Assembly (NCBI GenBank): GCA_037178855.1
Contig: JASJZC010000005.1
Span: 9,300,001-9,364,000, forward strand
DNA length: 64,000 nucleotides
From: Oscheius sp. JU75
Taxonomy: Eukaryota > Nematoda > Chromadorea > Rhabditida > Rhabditidae
Direction: 5' to 3'
In this document: positions 50,519 to 61,473 of the stretch, piece after piece
Layout of the letters: every line of letters starts with the position of its first letter
Numbering within the stretch: the first letter of the stretch is position 1
Notes under the pieces: generated by a model
Databases searched by the model: none
What the model was told of the DNA's origin: nothing
Seen by the model: the letters and a program-made list of their open reading frames with translations, nothing else
Translations under genes and position numbers: made by a program

Positions 50519-53170
50519 TTTTGGGGAGAGGCACTGGACTAGGCGCTTGAAGCTGCAGGGAATGAGAGCTGTGGATTATAAAACACGGTTGAAGAAAAGA
50601 GCAGACATTTTGAGGGGATTAGTTAGAGGAATGGCCCGGATTAGGGAGTGGGACGGGTAGAGAACTAGCATTAGTCGAAGTTTGTTACTTCAACCTATTA
50701 CTTTCGTTTTTAGTGACTGAAGGTTACAGTAGGCAGCACTTGGACTTTCTCAGGCATTGGCATTGTTCCAAGCCTTAATGACACGCTTGAGAAATTATGA
50801 ATGTTTTTCCCTTACGGCTTCAACTGAAACCCTCTACTGAGACAATGCGGGTGGGAGCTTGGACTACGAAACGTCTTCCCGAACTTGGCATGCTGCAGAG
50901 CGGGATCCCTCTTCAAATGTGTTTAACCTATTCATTTGAAGCAATAACACAATTCTCCTGAGCAACTTATTCCTTAACAATATCAAAAATCCGGCAGACA
51001 CTCTTGAATTAAAAATCACTCCCACCTTGAGTTTTCATCCCTTCCAAAGTTCCTAGAAGAGGTTAGCTTCTAATCATTCCTAAGTAGTTACGTATCAGAC
51101 TGAAATTTTACCATGCCACTTCCCAAAAACGGCGAGCGTACACAAACTGGCTTTTTTAGGAGTAGAATATAAAGTATTGTCCAAAGACACCATAATCGAG
51201 ATCTATTGTATCCTGTATTTGTCAAAATGCGGTCAATGCATACAATGTCTTAAAGGGTCACGGCTGATGGATCGGGCCATAACGTAATTACTATTTGTAA
51301 ATTATCATGGACACTCGATATCAAAATGGAGATTATCCCGTCTGCTATAAAGCAGCGTTAAAAAAGAGTGTCAAATTGCTGAAATCAGGTTGGAATCTTT
51401 TCTCTAAAACTAACCATAAAATCATGAAGAAGTTTTCTTCACAGCATAAAAGACTGGGAAATGATTCCAATTCGCAGATGCTGGACAATATTCCCAATAG
51501 TTTCACCTGCACTTCATAAAGACCATCATAAGCAATAGCGAAAACTCAAGTGTTTCGAGTGTTTCCGCTTGGACAGCTGTTGCACAAGTCGGTTCCTGAA
51601 AAATGCCGATTGTTGTAACTAGAGTTTTGTCAAAGTAGCTTTACGTTTTCTTCTCATATTTAGTCCTTTCTAATCCCCTCTGACATTTTCTCTGCTATGA
51701 GACGCTGACAAGGCAACAATGCATGAACATACACACGTAGCGACGATATCAGTAAATTTTCTCCTTAAAAATGCTGTACAAAGAAGACCCTTGACGCTGA
51801 CTCGGCCCCACTCTCACAGCACTTCATAAGTAACTCCTCTTCAGGAATTTTCATTCACATTCTTGAAACTTATGCCCTTACCAGGTCAAAAGCTTCAGTA
51901 GTTTGCCTTACTTAACTGCCTGCTTGTCAGCTTAGACAGACTAATTGGAAGTCTGGCACGCAACTGATAATTGAGAAAAGTACCTATTAAACTTTGCAAT
52001 CCTGATAACTTTTGCGAAGAAGTAGATGCATGTGGCTTGTGTTTCGGTACAAGTATATTCTCATAGCTTCGTAGGCCAATTTTTTCTTTTCGTGGATGTC
52101 TACAAAGATCTGATGCAGTGAGATAAATAGACGACGCTTACGTAGATGAATCTGAGAGATCTAGTACCCGTAACCTTGACAAACTTTTGAAAAATGTTTA
52201 GCCACATTTACGTTACTAATCGGGCAACCATAAAGTATTAGAGCTTCGAGATTCTGCATTGAAAAGCATCTCATGGTTACGCTACGGAAAGTTTGTCAGC
52301 CAGGAAAGTTCAGAAACATCAGATCCCGAAATGTTGAGCCATCGCAAACTGGGCAAAAACTGAACAGCTTCTGCAAGGGATCGCTCATCCAATTGAGGGG
52401 GAAATCGCTATGGCCCGAGCTACCTCGAGGTGCAGCCGAATTCATGTCTGTAGGCAAAGTATCTGGCGTCTTAGGAAAATCCTCTTCAATAAAGCCAGGT
52501 TGATAAAGTTCTCCTTCACATTGTAGTACCCATACCAAAGTCACAGAAAATACAAATGACTCTCTGACTGTTTCGTCAGTTAACGATTGCGTCCCTTTGC
52601 AGCAACCATGTGCCTCGAGTGAGCGCAGGACACAGTCCACTGAAACCGTCTCGTATCTCCTCTTATAATATACTCCATTTTTTGTACTTTCTCTAATATG
52701 CGAAATGCTCAATTGTCTTGAGGTGCAGAATCCAGTCTTTGAAGTTTCACTCGGCTCCTGTTGGATCTGCTTTGTCATTAAGCAAACTCATGTTCTCTGA
52801 AAACGGGCTCGTTCTCTTTCTGATTTTTTTTTCGCAAGCTTAAAACTCCATTGTACCCCAGGCTCAGAAAAACTAGACATTGTGGTAGCCAAATTAGCGC
52901 AGCCTGCCATGGCCTAGGGTAGATAATTTTTGGCGCAAAACACCAAGCTGACCGCTCGCCCGCGCGCGATCTAAAATACTTCTTTCTCCTATTTCCCGGA
53001 ATGAGAAAAGCTTCATACATTTTATACAAAGTAAACTTGCAAAGACGGATTTACGCGCAAAAGAATTACAGCAAAGTTGGCTTTATCTTTTCTCTAAAAC
53101 ATCTTATGGTATCCTGTGAACCGAGCTCATCGAGAGCGTAAGGTTCATTTCAGTTGACCAACTTCACAAG
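50519..53170. other. no gene recognised
   Basis: The longest open stretch is on minus at 52296-52778 (160 residues, including CPVCDGSTFRDL), with no domain and no signal peptide at its ATG. A minus-strand stretch at 52778-53029 is also open. Neither has support beyond length. Confidence 0.3.
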
Positions 53171-53179
53171 GAGAGCACC

Positions 53180-53600
53180 TGCGTCGAAACAAACTTACGT
53201 ATTGTCTGAAGCACGTTGCTAGAAAAAGCATTAATGACTCTACGGTTCTTTTCTTTGATTTCTATAACTGGATAACCGGCCTCATTTAAAGCAAATGACA
53301 AGGGGAACAGACCCTTCAGACAGCAGACTCCATCTGGATTATTGAAAATATAATTATAGTCTGGTTACAAAAAAAGCACAACTTGAACGCATTGTCTTGG
53401 TTGCGTATCGAAAATTTGCTCGGGATAACTTCGTGGGCAGCAAAAAAGCTCGTCAGAGCCCCTTTGAAAAAAGGCTCTATTCTTTCCGAACAGACTATAT
53501 TTGAATGATCCGAGGAACATGTCCCTGTTCCAATACGGAACTATTAGCACAGCGACATGGATGTCAATGGATGGAGCAATGGAAATAATGTAATTTGGTG
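53180..53600 (-). CDS. putative coding fragment, family unknown
   Basis: The minus strand reads with coding-like composition at 53600-53385 (SIDIHVAVLIVPYWNRD, FKYSLFGKNRAFFQRGSDEL, FCCPRSYPEQIFD). It continues in another frame at about 53345-53190 (DGVCCLKGLFPLSFALNEAG, YPVIEIKEKNRRVINAF), as if spliced across about 50 nt, though the candidate donor is poor. The paired-Cys blocks between a KN..F segment and a later GYPVIEI segment vaguely recall scramblase-type repeats; this is weak. No start or end was found. Confidence 0.25.
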
Positions 53601-53719
53601 ACTGTTAGCCTTTTTGGATAGAGAGAGAGATCAACGAGCTTTTTGGCTGAATGAGCAGGCTGATTCAACAAGTTCCATAACCTTTAAAAGATCTTTGCTG
53701 GTGTCAATGATATTGTACT

Positions 53720-56456
53720 ATGCAGTTGGCAGCATTACTGCTACCAGCTATCTTCCTAGCTGCTGTCCAGGCGCTCTCTTTCGAAGAAAGACGAGCTGTC
53801 TTCAAGAACAAACTCAGAGCTGTCAAGGACCGTCTGAAGAGCAGACATGCCAATGCGACTGAGGAGACCAAGAGGAAGATCTCCAGAGGAATGGGCGGCA
53901 TCGACCCTGAGGCCAGAAAAGCTCGTCTGGAACGACTCCAAAAACGAGGAGCAAACCGTCTTGGAGAAAAGGTGGACCTCAAGCTGAAGGAGAGTCTCGC
54001 CAAGATCCAGCCAGTACAGACAGAAGGAATCAGTGAAGACGCGCCTGTCAACCTGTAAGAGGTGAATGCCATGCAGGGAGTCGACAGCTACATGTATCAG
54101 TCGGATATGCATTTAACCGAGTGAGTTCTTGAGATTTAGCTTTATCCAGGAGCCATTTTAGTGAACAGCTTGATCAGATCGAAGGGGAGCAAGATGGGAC
54201 AAGAGTCAAGAGATCGGCTTCTTCTATCTTTAGCAAGTGCCCAAATAATACGCTGTACTTTTATTTCGATGGCTCTGTTTGTGAGTTAATTTTTTTTTAT
54301 CCCTAGACTATCCACCCTCACCACTCAAATATAGCTTGCCAAACATAAGTGTATCGCGCGCTGGAAACGAACCCGTGCACACCAGCGACGGGCGGATTGC
54401 GAAGGTGTCATTTTGGCTTTTTGGTGCTCACCAAGTCGTATACGATACAGGCTGATTATCGAAAATGGGTTACCAATCGGCAGGCTTGTATTATGAGAGT
54501 TGGTGTGCACTCCAAAGTCAAAATGGAACCTCAGGATATTTGGCATTCCTGCCGTCCCAGACAGATACCAGTGACTTCACGGGAAGCGCCGGGGCTGCGC
54601 ACCAACTGCTTTATCATATAGGCTTAATATCAAAAGATATTCTGATTCGCAGCTTATATGATAAAACAGTTGGTGCGTAGTGAAATCTGCTCGGAGTCAC
54701 CCGCGATTGAAAATCCCGCATATCATTGAAAATATCACTGACAGCCACACACACCGTTGCGCTCAAGTAAGAGAGAGAGAGAGAGAGAGATAAATTCTAG
54801 CTGAAAGAAAGCCTCGGTCCGTGCTGCTCATGCCTACATCCAGGCTCGTTCCTGTGTCCGGTTCGTCGAATCATCTACTGCTGCCTACCGCGTCAAGGTA
54901 CGACTCCTTCAGTCTAAAAAATCTCTTTAGGTCTACAATGGATCTGGCTGTTTTGCTCAACTCGGAATGTCAGGCGGTGAACAACCCATGTCTCTAGGTG
55001 ACGGCTGCGAATCTGTAAGTTCTTATTAGGTTCAGAGAACTGGTAGTAGGTCGGAACTGTTGCTCACGAGTTCGCTCATGCTCTTGGATTCTGGCACATG
55101 CAGATGCGATCAGATCGTGATGACTACCTCTTCGTGGACTTATCTGTAGTTGCTCCTGATATGAAAGGACAATATAACAAACTCAAACCGAACGAAAACA
55201 GCTTGACGGTATTCAAAGTAGCCTTGTAATTCTGTGACCGTTTCAGACCCCTTACGAGTACGGTAGTGTTATGCAATATACTTCCAATGCTTTCGCCATG
55301 GAGGGCAAAATCGCAATGGTTCCGAAGGATACCCGTTTCGCCTACACCATGGGAAATGACCAGATCAGCTTCTACGACATTGCAATGATCAACGATCATT
55401 ATGGGTGCAGCGGTAAGATTCAAGAGAAAAGATCCAATAGATACTTCAGCCAAATGCAACCCAGCCAATTCGCAGATCTGCAAAAACGGTGGAATTCCGA
55501 ATCCGAATGACTGCAAAGTTTGTGTGTGTCCTCTAGGATATGCAGGAGTTACTTGTGAAGAAAGAGTGCGTACTGATATACTGAAGCAGATACAGAATGA
55601 CAGAGAGACAGAAAGACAGGGAGACAGAGATACAATCATTTTTAGCCATCTGGTTGTGGATCGGCTTTGACTGCTACAACAAGCTGGAAAAATATCAGCA
55701 TCAGTATCGGAGATATCACAAACATAGATAGAGCCAAGGACGATTTTATCTATTGTAACTATTGTATTCAAGTAATCATTTTCATTTTCTCCCAAAATAT
55801 GCGCGAGATTCACAGGCTCCTGCTGGCTACAGCGTTGTCACTCGAGTTACGAAAATGTTCAACAGCTTCTGCACTTTTGGCTGTCCGTTCAGCGGCCTTG
55901 AGACGAAGGGCGATGTGGACCAGAAAAAGACAAACCAACGTCTCTGCTGTCCGGAGTTCCTTAACCAAAATGTTACAAGCTACCTCAATCCGACTCCGGT
56001 TATCGTCTACAACAGATTCTACGTCAGCGACTACAATCTGGAATACATCGCTGTTCCGACTAATAGTGTACCGACTGTTACGGTCCCACCACCAACCACA
56101 ACGACCACTCCGAGCCCCACAACTCCAAAGATCCCTAACAGAAACTGTAAGAGCGCTCTGTCCAAGTAAGATGATCACACACTCACTACAATAATTGGAC
56201 TTTCAGAACTGATTGTGAGAATAACAAATCTCTTGGCTTCTGTCAAGTTCCCCATCCCAGCTATTCTTATCAGGTTATCCAGTACAACTGTGCTGTGGAG
56301 TGTGGATTGTGCGGAAAAGCTTCGGCTACATGTGCTGATGATATGAATACTGACTGTGCTGAATGGAAGTCTGCTGGAGTCTGCGAGCAGTTGGATCCAA
56401 TGGTAGCCGAATACTATTGTCCCAAGTCCTGTGGCTATTGCACCTACCCAAACTAG
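53720..56456 (+). CDS. astacin metalloprotease with EGF, CUB and two ShKT domains
   Basis: Secreted zinc protease of the nematode astacin (NAS) class, acting on cuticle, matrix or food proteins. Exons: 53720-54120, 54162-54280, 54812-54897, 54931-55014, 55050-55208, 55247-55412, 55450-55565, 55646-55771, 55816-56165 and 56207-56456; phases agree, 618 codons. Order: signal peptide (MQLAALLLPAIFLAAVQA), basic propeptide, a cleavage site GTRVKRSA, the catalytic domain with HEFAHALGFWH (236-246) and Met-turn YGSVMQY, an EGF-like domain (CNPANSQICKNGGIPNP, CVCPLGYAGVTC), a CUB-like domain, a Thr/Pro linker and two ShKT/SXC domains ending CPKSCGYC. Oddities: codon 113 is TAA, and the exon 3 acceptor (AAAG, 54808-54811) is poor and follows a foldback insertion. 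AATAAA follows near 56493. Active gene or recent pseudogene. Confidence 0.85.
54338..54682. mobile_element. foldback/MITE-like insertion in an astacin intron
   Basis: Two nested palindromes. The outer imperfect one has arms around CATTTTGGCTTTTTGGTGC (about 54410) and its reverse complement at about 54505-54526, centred near 54465. The second is nearly perfect: GCGCACCAACTGCTTTATCA at about 54597 and its complement ending TGATAAAACAGTTGGTGCG at about 54678. CACCAA(C/G)T-type ends recur. It makes this intron (54281-54811) about ten times longer than its neighbours. Confidence 0.6.
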
Positions 56457-56489
56457 AGCAACAAAAAGACACAAATGCTGTAGATCTAA

Positions 56490-56500
56490 GCCAATAAAAA
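56490..56500 (+). terminator. poly(A) signal of the astacin gene
   Basis: An AATAAA hexamer lies about 37 bases after the TAG stop at 56454-56456 (context CCAATAAAAACTG), a normal spacing for nematode 3' UTRs. Confidence 0.6.
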
Positions 56501-56660
56501 CTGCAATTTATTCTTCTTTGGCAACATTTGAACCGAAGGCAGTGGAACTGTAGCTGCGGCACAAAGGGTCTGCAGCTGATAGCCACTACTGCAGCTTCAT
56601 TCGGGCCGAGACATCCACAGGATGCGTCTGCGGACAGTTGCTCCATGCTGCAATCTAAAT

Positions 56661-56718
56661 TGCATTGCCACTTGTTGTGCAGAGTTCATTTCAATGCATT
56701 GCAACAAGTGGCAATGCA
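56661..56718. ncRNA. perfect 17-bp hairpin, miRNA-like
   Basis: TGCATTGCCACTTGTTG at 56661-56677 pairs perfectly with CAACAAGTGGCAATGCA at 56702-56718. A further TGCA/TGCA pairing (56678-56681 with 56695-56698) across a 3-nt bulge leaves a 13-nt loop. The size suits a microRNA precursor, but the outer stem does not extend, so a small foldback repeat is equally possible. Transcription strand unknown. Confidence 0.35.
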
Positions 56719-56884
56719 GAAATCAATGTTGAATGCCAAAAGCAGGTCACAACGACGGAGCTGAGAAATGTTGAATCTGTGGCATAAAAAGTGAGGCCGC
56801 TGCCAAGGCGAAACAATTCCATAATATGACACCACGTTAAAGTTTTAAAGAAGTAACTTTCAGAGATAAATCAACAAACTGAGC

Positions 56885-57988
56885 TTAGAAATGTCCCTTC
56901 AAGATCTTCTCCTTCACTTCTTGCTCTCCATCATATCCAATCCCTCTCAAGAAGTCTTCCGCCTCTTCTTTCTTCTTCAAAATTTGGCAGACCAGATCCA
57001 GAGATGACCACTTTTCATCCTCATCATCGTAGTTGGCGTAAGAAGCTCTTGTTATAGTGACTGATCCGGATCCTTGGCTCTGTTCTTGATGCTTCGTGAC
57101 CACAAAGTACTTGACAGTGACTTCTTCCGGATAGTTTGGAGCGTCGTAGACCACAGCGTGGTTGATAGTAGCCAAGACCTCTTCAAACTTCTGTGATCCC
57201 TCCATATTAACACTGACTTTGACCTTGTAATGTCTTGATTGAGTGTGGCACGCCTGAAAACCGAGACTGGGACTGTAACTTTAAAAACTTGCATTCACAC
57301 AATCTATAACAGCCTTTAGAACCACTGTTCCATGCTTTGACTTCTCTTGGAGGAGCTCAATAGTGATGTCCGTGACTTGTAGTTTTGATACTGCATATGC
57401 AAGAGCTGGTCCGTCAAGATTTCCGAAGAAAGCTCTTTCCTGAACTAGTTTATTTAAACTCCAGGGATATCAACAAGCCATGTCATAGTGGTCTTCCGTC
57501 AAAAACTCGAAGAAATCCTTGTCGTCAAAAAGTCCGCCATCGTTGAGCTCCAGCTCTTTGATTCTCAATTCCTTCAGCATGATTCCATGTGGTGGAAGAC
57601 CAAGAAATGTGGCCTTCTTCACATTCATTCCACCACTAGCTAGACTTGTGGTTAGGTCTGGGAGGAGTTTGTAGTACTGGAAAGTGGCTGATAGTATGTG
57701 ACTGTTTCTCTGTCTCTTTTTTATCCCTACCTCCGTTGTCTTCCCATCAATACACGAATCGTACTCCACAATCAGGTGATCGACCTCCTTGTGCTCGGCT
57801 CCAAACTGTTTGAAAGTTTGCTCAACCGTTTCCAACTGGTACGCCAAGTCGTCCAACTTCCACGACGCTCGTGTTCCATTCTGTGAAAAAAAAACTCTCC
57901 GTGGAAAATATGCAAAAACTACCTCAATAGGCCTCAAACAGAGCTCCCCTTCGTCATCAGACATGTTATACTTGCAGAGATTCTTGTA
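56885..57988 (-). CDS. unrecognised protein, possibly F-box-associated type
   Basis: Minus-strand exons 57988-57923, 57880-57475, 57444-57299 and 57253-56885 (TAA) join in frame for 328 residues. Introns are 42, 30 and 45 nt. The 30-nt intron (GTTGAT...ACTAG) removes an in-frame TGA at 57472-57474. The reading opens with TACAAG after a TTTTCAG acceptor, so at least one 5' exon is missing, though ATG at 57964 could serve. Visible: SWKLDDLAYQLETVEQTF, EVDHLIVEYDSCI, YYKLLPDLTTSLASGG, HGIMLKELRIKELEL and, near the end, SSLDLVCQILKKKEEAEDF. The middle leucine-rich strands resemble FTH/DUF38 halves of nematode F-box proteins, but no F-box is seen. Treat as hypothetical. Confidence 0.5.
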
Positions 57989-58513
57989 CTGAAAACAATT
58001 TTTCAGAAATCGTTTGAAACGAGGTTGGGAGCCTCAAAAAAGCGATAGAAAGTGAAAGAGTGCAGACATAAACAGTGTTGTTGTTGTGGAATCGGCAAAA
58101 ACATGCGGACAGCCAAACATATTTGAATTGGGAGACAATACGTAATCTGTTCTACCGTAGAACAAAAATGATGAGGGAAAAACCAGTGTCTCTAGGAACA
58201 GCTACCAATTGCTCTCTGTTCCCCCACTCTTCTTCTCCTGTTAAACTCCTTCTTTTTTTTGTTTTAAACCTGTTGTAAAAGAAATGTTGACCAGACCTAC
58301 AGTTCATAAAACATATCTCCGCGAAAAGTTGGCTTTTTGAATCTGAAACGGGGTCAAATGACTTTTTAAAGATTTTATCACTTTTTGAAGACCTTCTTCT
58401 TCGAGACAATATCACAACTTTTTACACTTTTTCGCTCAACTAAAAACTTGCATTCACACAATCCATAACAGCCTTTAGAATCACTGTTCCATGCTTTGAC
58501 TTCTCTTGGAGGA
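57283..58513. repeat. 72-bp duplication of an exon fragment
   Basis: The segment 57283-57354, part of an exon of the minus-strand gene plus its splice donor, recurs in the same orientation at 58442-58513 with two substitutions. The flanks are unrelated. Confidence 0.8.
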
Positions 58514-58757
58514 ATGCAAGTTTTTCTCAACTTTCGCAAAGTTGAACTTTTTTCAATTTTCTTTTCTTTTCGGCTGGACAACTTTCTTTTCGGCTCTGGT
58601 CTATCTTAAGTTATTTAAAAAATAAGAAATTCAAAAAAGAAGGAAGTTAAATTTTTGAATGCTAGCACTGAGTCTAGCAGATCAGAGGGCTTGCTTGCGC
58701 CCAACTCAGTTTTAATAAACAAGACAGTTTTGTTTAACACTAGACTCGGAAAAAACA

Positions 58758-59112
58758 ATGTTAGAAGTAAGCAATTCCTTATCTAACTACAAATACTTCA
58801 GGCCTCAACCTTCCCTTGCTCATACGTAGTCTCCGAGGCCTTTGAGGCCATCTTCGATGTGGTCACACCTGTCTCTGAAATCTTCGTGCAGTCACTGAAT
58901 GAATGGTTCCAGCTGCGAAAGAATTGGATTTCTTTGTAAGCCAGAGATCAAATAAAAAAATAGCGTTTCATTTTAGTGGAAGGAAATTGGTCATCTTTTC
59001 TTATTTGGAAATGTTTGAAACTACTAGACTCTTCGTTCTCTTTATGCTCTATGTCGCGAGATTTACTCGTACCGTCCCCCTTTTGGATGTTCAACTTGTC
59101 GTTCCTAGCTGA
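58758..59112 (+). CDS. putative small membrane protein
   Basis: Three exons, 58758-58766, 58802-58935 and 58977-59112 (TGA), read in frame for 92 residues with introns of 35 and 41 nt. The middle exon is well biased (CSYVVSEAFEAIFDVVTPVS, EIFVQSLNEWFQLRKNW) and bounded by TTCAG and GTAAGC. The last exon has a hydrophobic run, LFVLFMLYVARF. No family recognised. The tiny first exon (MLE) is a guess, and the last exon could be read in other frames. Confidence 0.35.
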
Positions 59113-59722
59113 CTTTACCTTTTGGGTGTCCCAGGTACAGTTTTTAAAATATCCCATCTGAGTCAAAATCAATCGAACGGAATTTGACCTTCGTTCAGTT
59201 CAACTCGATTGGTCATCTTCTTTCGTGGCCTCGGACAAACAAACAGACAAACAGAGTCAACCACAGACCCCATCGCACTTTCATAGTTTTGATAGTTTTG
59301 ACTATTGCCAATATTACTTGGCAAGTCAAGATTGGATGCGCTCTAGAGCCTTGTTTTTGTCGCAGTGAAGGCACTAGGAGTCTTTTGTTACGAAGCGGAC
59401 TCCGCGTTCCCGTATATTCCGCACAATTCCGCGTTCCAAAGGAACCGCCAATTTGGGAATGGTCAAAATGTTTACGACCGGTAAGAGTTCAAACTTTTAG
59501 CAACGATATTGTATTATAGGAGCTTGGAAACCGACGTGGATGAGTGATTCTGTGTCCGTGCTAACGGTGATGAGCTGTGGCAGAAAAGAAGTTCGCAGAT
59601 GAGCAACCATCTTCGTCTCTCCGCGAAGCAGCCGTAGGCTGCTGCTACATATTGTATTATACGACACACATTTTAATATGACTCTTCAACATAATTCTGT
59701 CTCTCTGTACAAGACAATAACT

Positions 59723-60206
59723 TTATTCTTCCTGCTTCATCTCTGGCATCTCCCAGGCCTGAAAAAAGCTTATCTTGTCTCCCGACAGTGTTCCATTATA
59801 GACTCCTTCTCCGCGCAAGAAAAAGCCAAAGTTCAAGGGGGAGCAGCCCTTGTAGGCAGTGAAGTGGGCCTTCTTGTCCGTGTTTGTGCTGACATCGCAC
59901 CAGAATTCTGTCTCAATCGCCTTGATACAGAGAGGGAATGGGGCTGTAACTTCTGTTCTTTCAAAATTGGTTGGACTTACTGAAATCGAACTCGAAAGCC
60001 TCATCATGCTCCAGAAACTTGGGTCCAATCTTGTTGCTTGAAGAGGAACATGTGGCAGTAACATTGACAGCGTGTCCCATCGTGTTGGCTACCTAAAGAC
60101 TAAGTTACGTATTGTAAAGGCAATCAGAATTGACCTTAATCTTCACAGAATAAGCTAGACTCAAAATAGCAATGAAATAGAAAAGGGCTAGCAGTCTGGG
60201 CATCAT
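59723..60206 (-). CDS. small secreted protein with SPH-like pattern
   Basis: Minus-strand exons 60206-60135, 60092-59981 and 59943-59723 (TAA) join in frame for 134 residues, with introns of 42 and 37 nt. The start MMPRLLALFYFIAILSLAYS is a signal peptide, so the product is secreted. The mature protein begins VKIKVANTMGHAVNVTATC, then SSSSNKIGPKFLEHDEAFEF, PFPLCIKAIETEFWCDV and HFTAYKGC, with four cysteines. The opening V-V-N-G-V-V-T-x-C, then G-x-x-x-L and EFxF, resembles the small beta-rich self-incompatibility S1-type fold. That family is known mainly from plants, so this is only a pattern remark. Two ATGs are adjacent; the first is used. Confidence 0.6.
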
Positions 60207-61473
60207 TGTTGTGAACCTGTTGGAACTCAATATCTGAGGCATGCTCACTCTCCACTGTTGTTTGTTTGTAGGTCAGCTGTTCGTTGTTTTGTGTATCTTC
60301 GCCGAGAATGTGATCTTTTTGAGCTCTTCTGTTGACAGAATGGAGGACAGATGCCACGGAGAGAAAGCCACGCAACAACGACGGCACAGTCTAACTGTGA
60401 GTCTGGGACTTTGAAACAAAAGGCTACAACGACGGGGCTGTCTAACTGTCAAGTCTAAGACCTCAAATAGTGACTGTAAACTAGCAATATGTTTACGAGA
60501 CGATCGCCGCCGATGAATGAATCAGGATGATGACCACCACCCCTTTCTATCGAACGCCTTTGTACAATACTTCACTATTTCACTCCCTCTGTTTCTCTAG
60601 ACCTCCACATCCTCAATAATGATTCGGCCTTTCAGCTTCCTTACGTGAGGTTCCCTTTGGTCATCTGGTTTGCAATTTGGAAGAAATGTACAAACAGTTC
60701 TTAGCGACTATTCTAAATATACACGTCACTCGAAATAACAGCTGATACAATTTCAGACAATGTAATAGTCTCAGAATTTTGGATCAACGTTATTTTACAG
60801 ATCAACGGGACAAGTTCGCCAACCTTGAACAACTCATCAGCATAGATTTTACATTATCGAAATACAAAACAGGGCTGAGAGCATAATTTTCTTTGTTATC
60901 TATATCACAAAGTTCTTCGAGTTGGATATCCAGAGTTTATGGCTTTCGGTGCCCGAAAACGAAAACTTGTAACTAGACACTTAGAAAGCTGCTAATATTG
61001 TCGATGTTTTATGTCTCTCCTTAGAACCTGTATCATTCGCTCCAATTTTATTCCAAGATGGGGAATAAACTTTTACTAGAAGTATTATCTCCGTCTGTCT
61101 ACAGTGTAACATTCGAAATTCACAGTTATAATGACTTGTAGCACTAGATGTATTCTTGTCAGTTATGCGGACACGGAATAAAAAGAGCGATTGTTGAGAG
61201 GGAATCAACAATCTGTGTAGTTCGTCAACAGGAACAGCATTTGTCACTTCATAGGCGGATCTTCTAACCTACAACTGATTATGAGCATAAAACTTCTCGG
61301 GCCCCTCTTTATCACTGTAGCTTGTGTCATTTCTAGCCGCTCGTGAATTCTATCAGTCTTATCATTGGCGCCTTTCAACAGTAACCCGAGGCAAGAGAAG
61401 CGCAGTCACATAGAGCGGCAGGATCTGAGACGAACTCTTCGAACCGAAAGTTGTGCAAAATTTCAAAAGTCAT

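Noticed and set aside
52296-52778. 160-residue open frame on minus
   Set aside because: No domain, no signal peptide at its ATG and no splice context. A few frames of this length are expected by chance in 64 kb of this composition.
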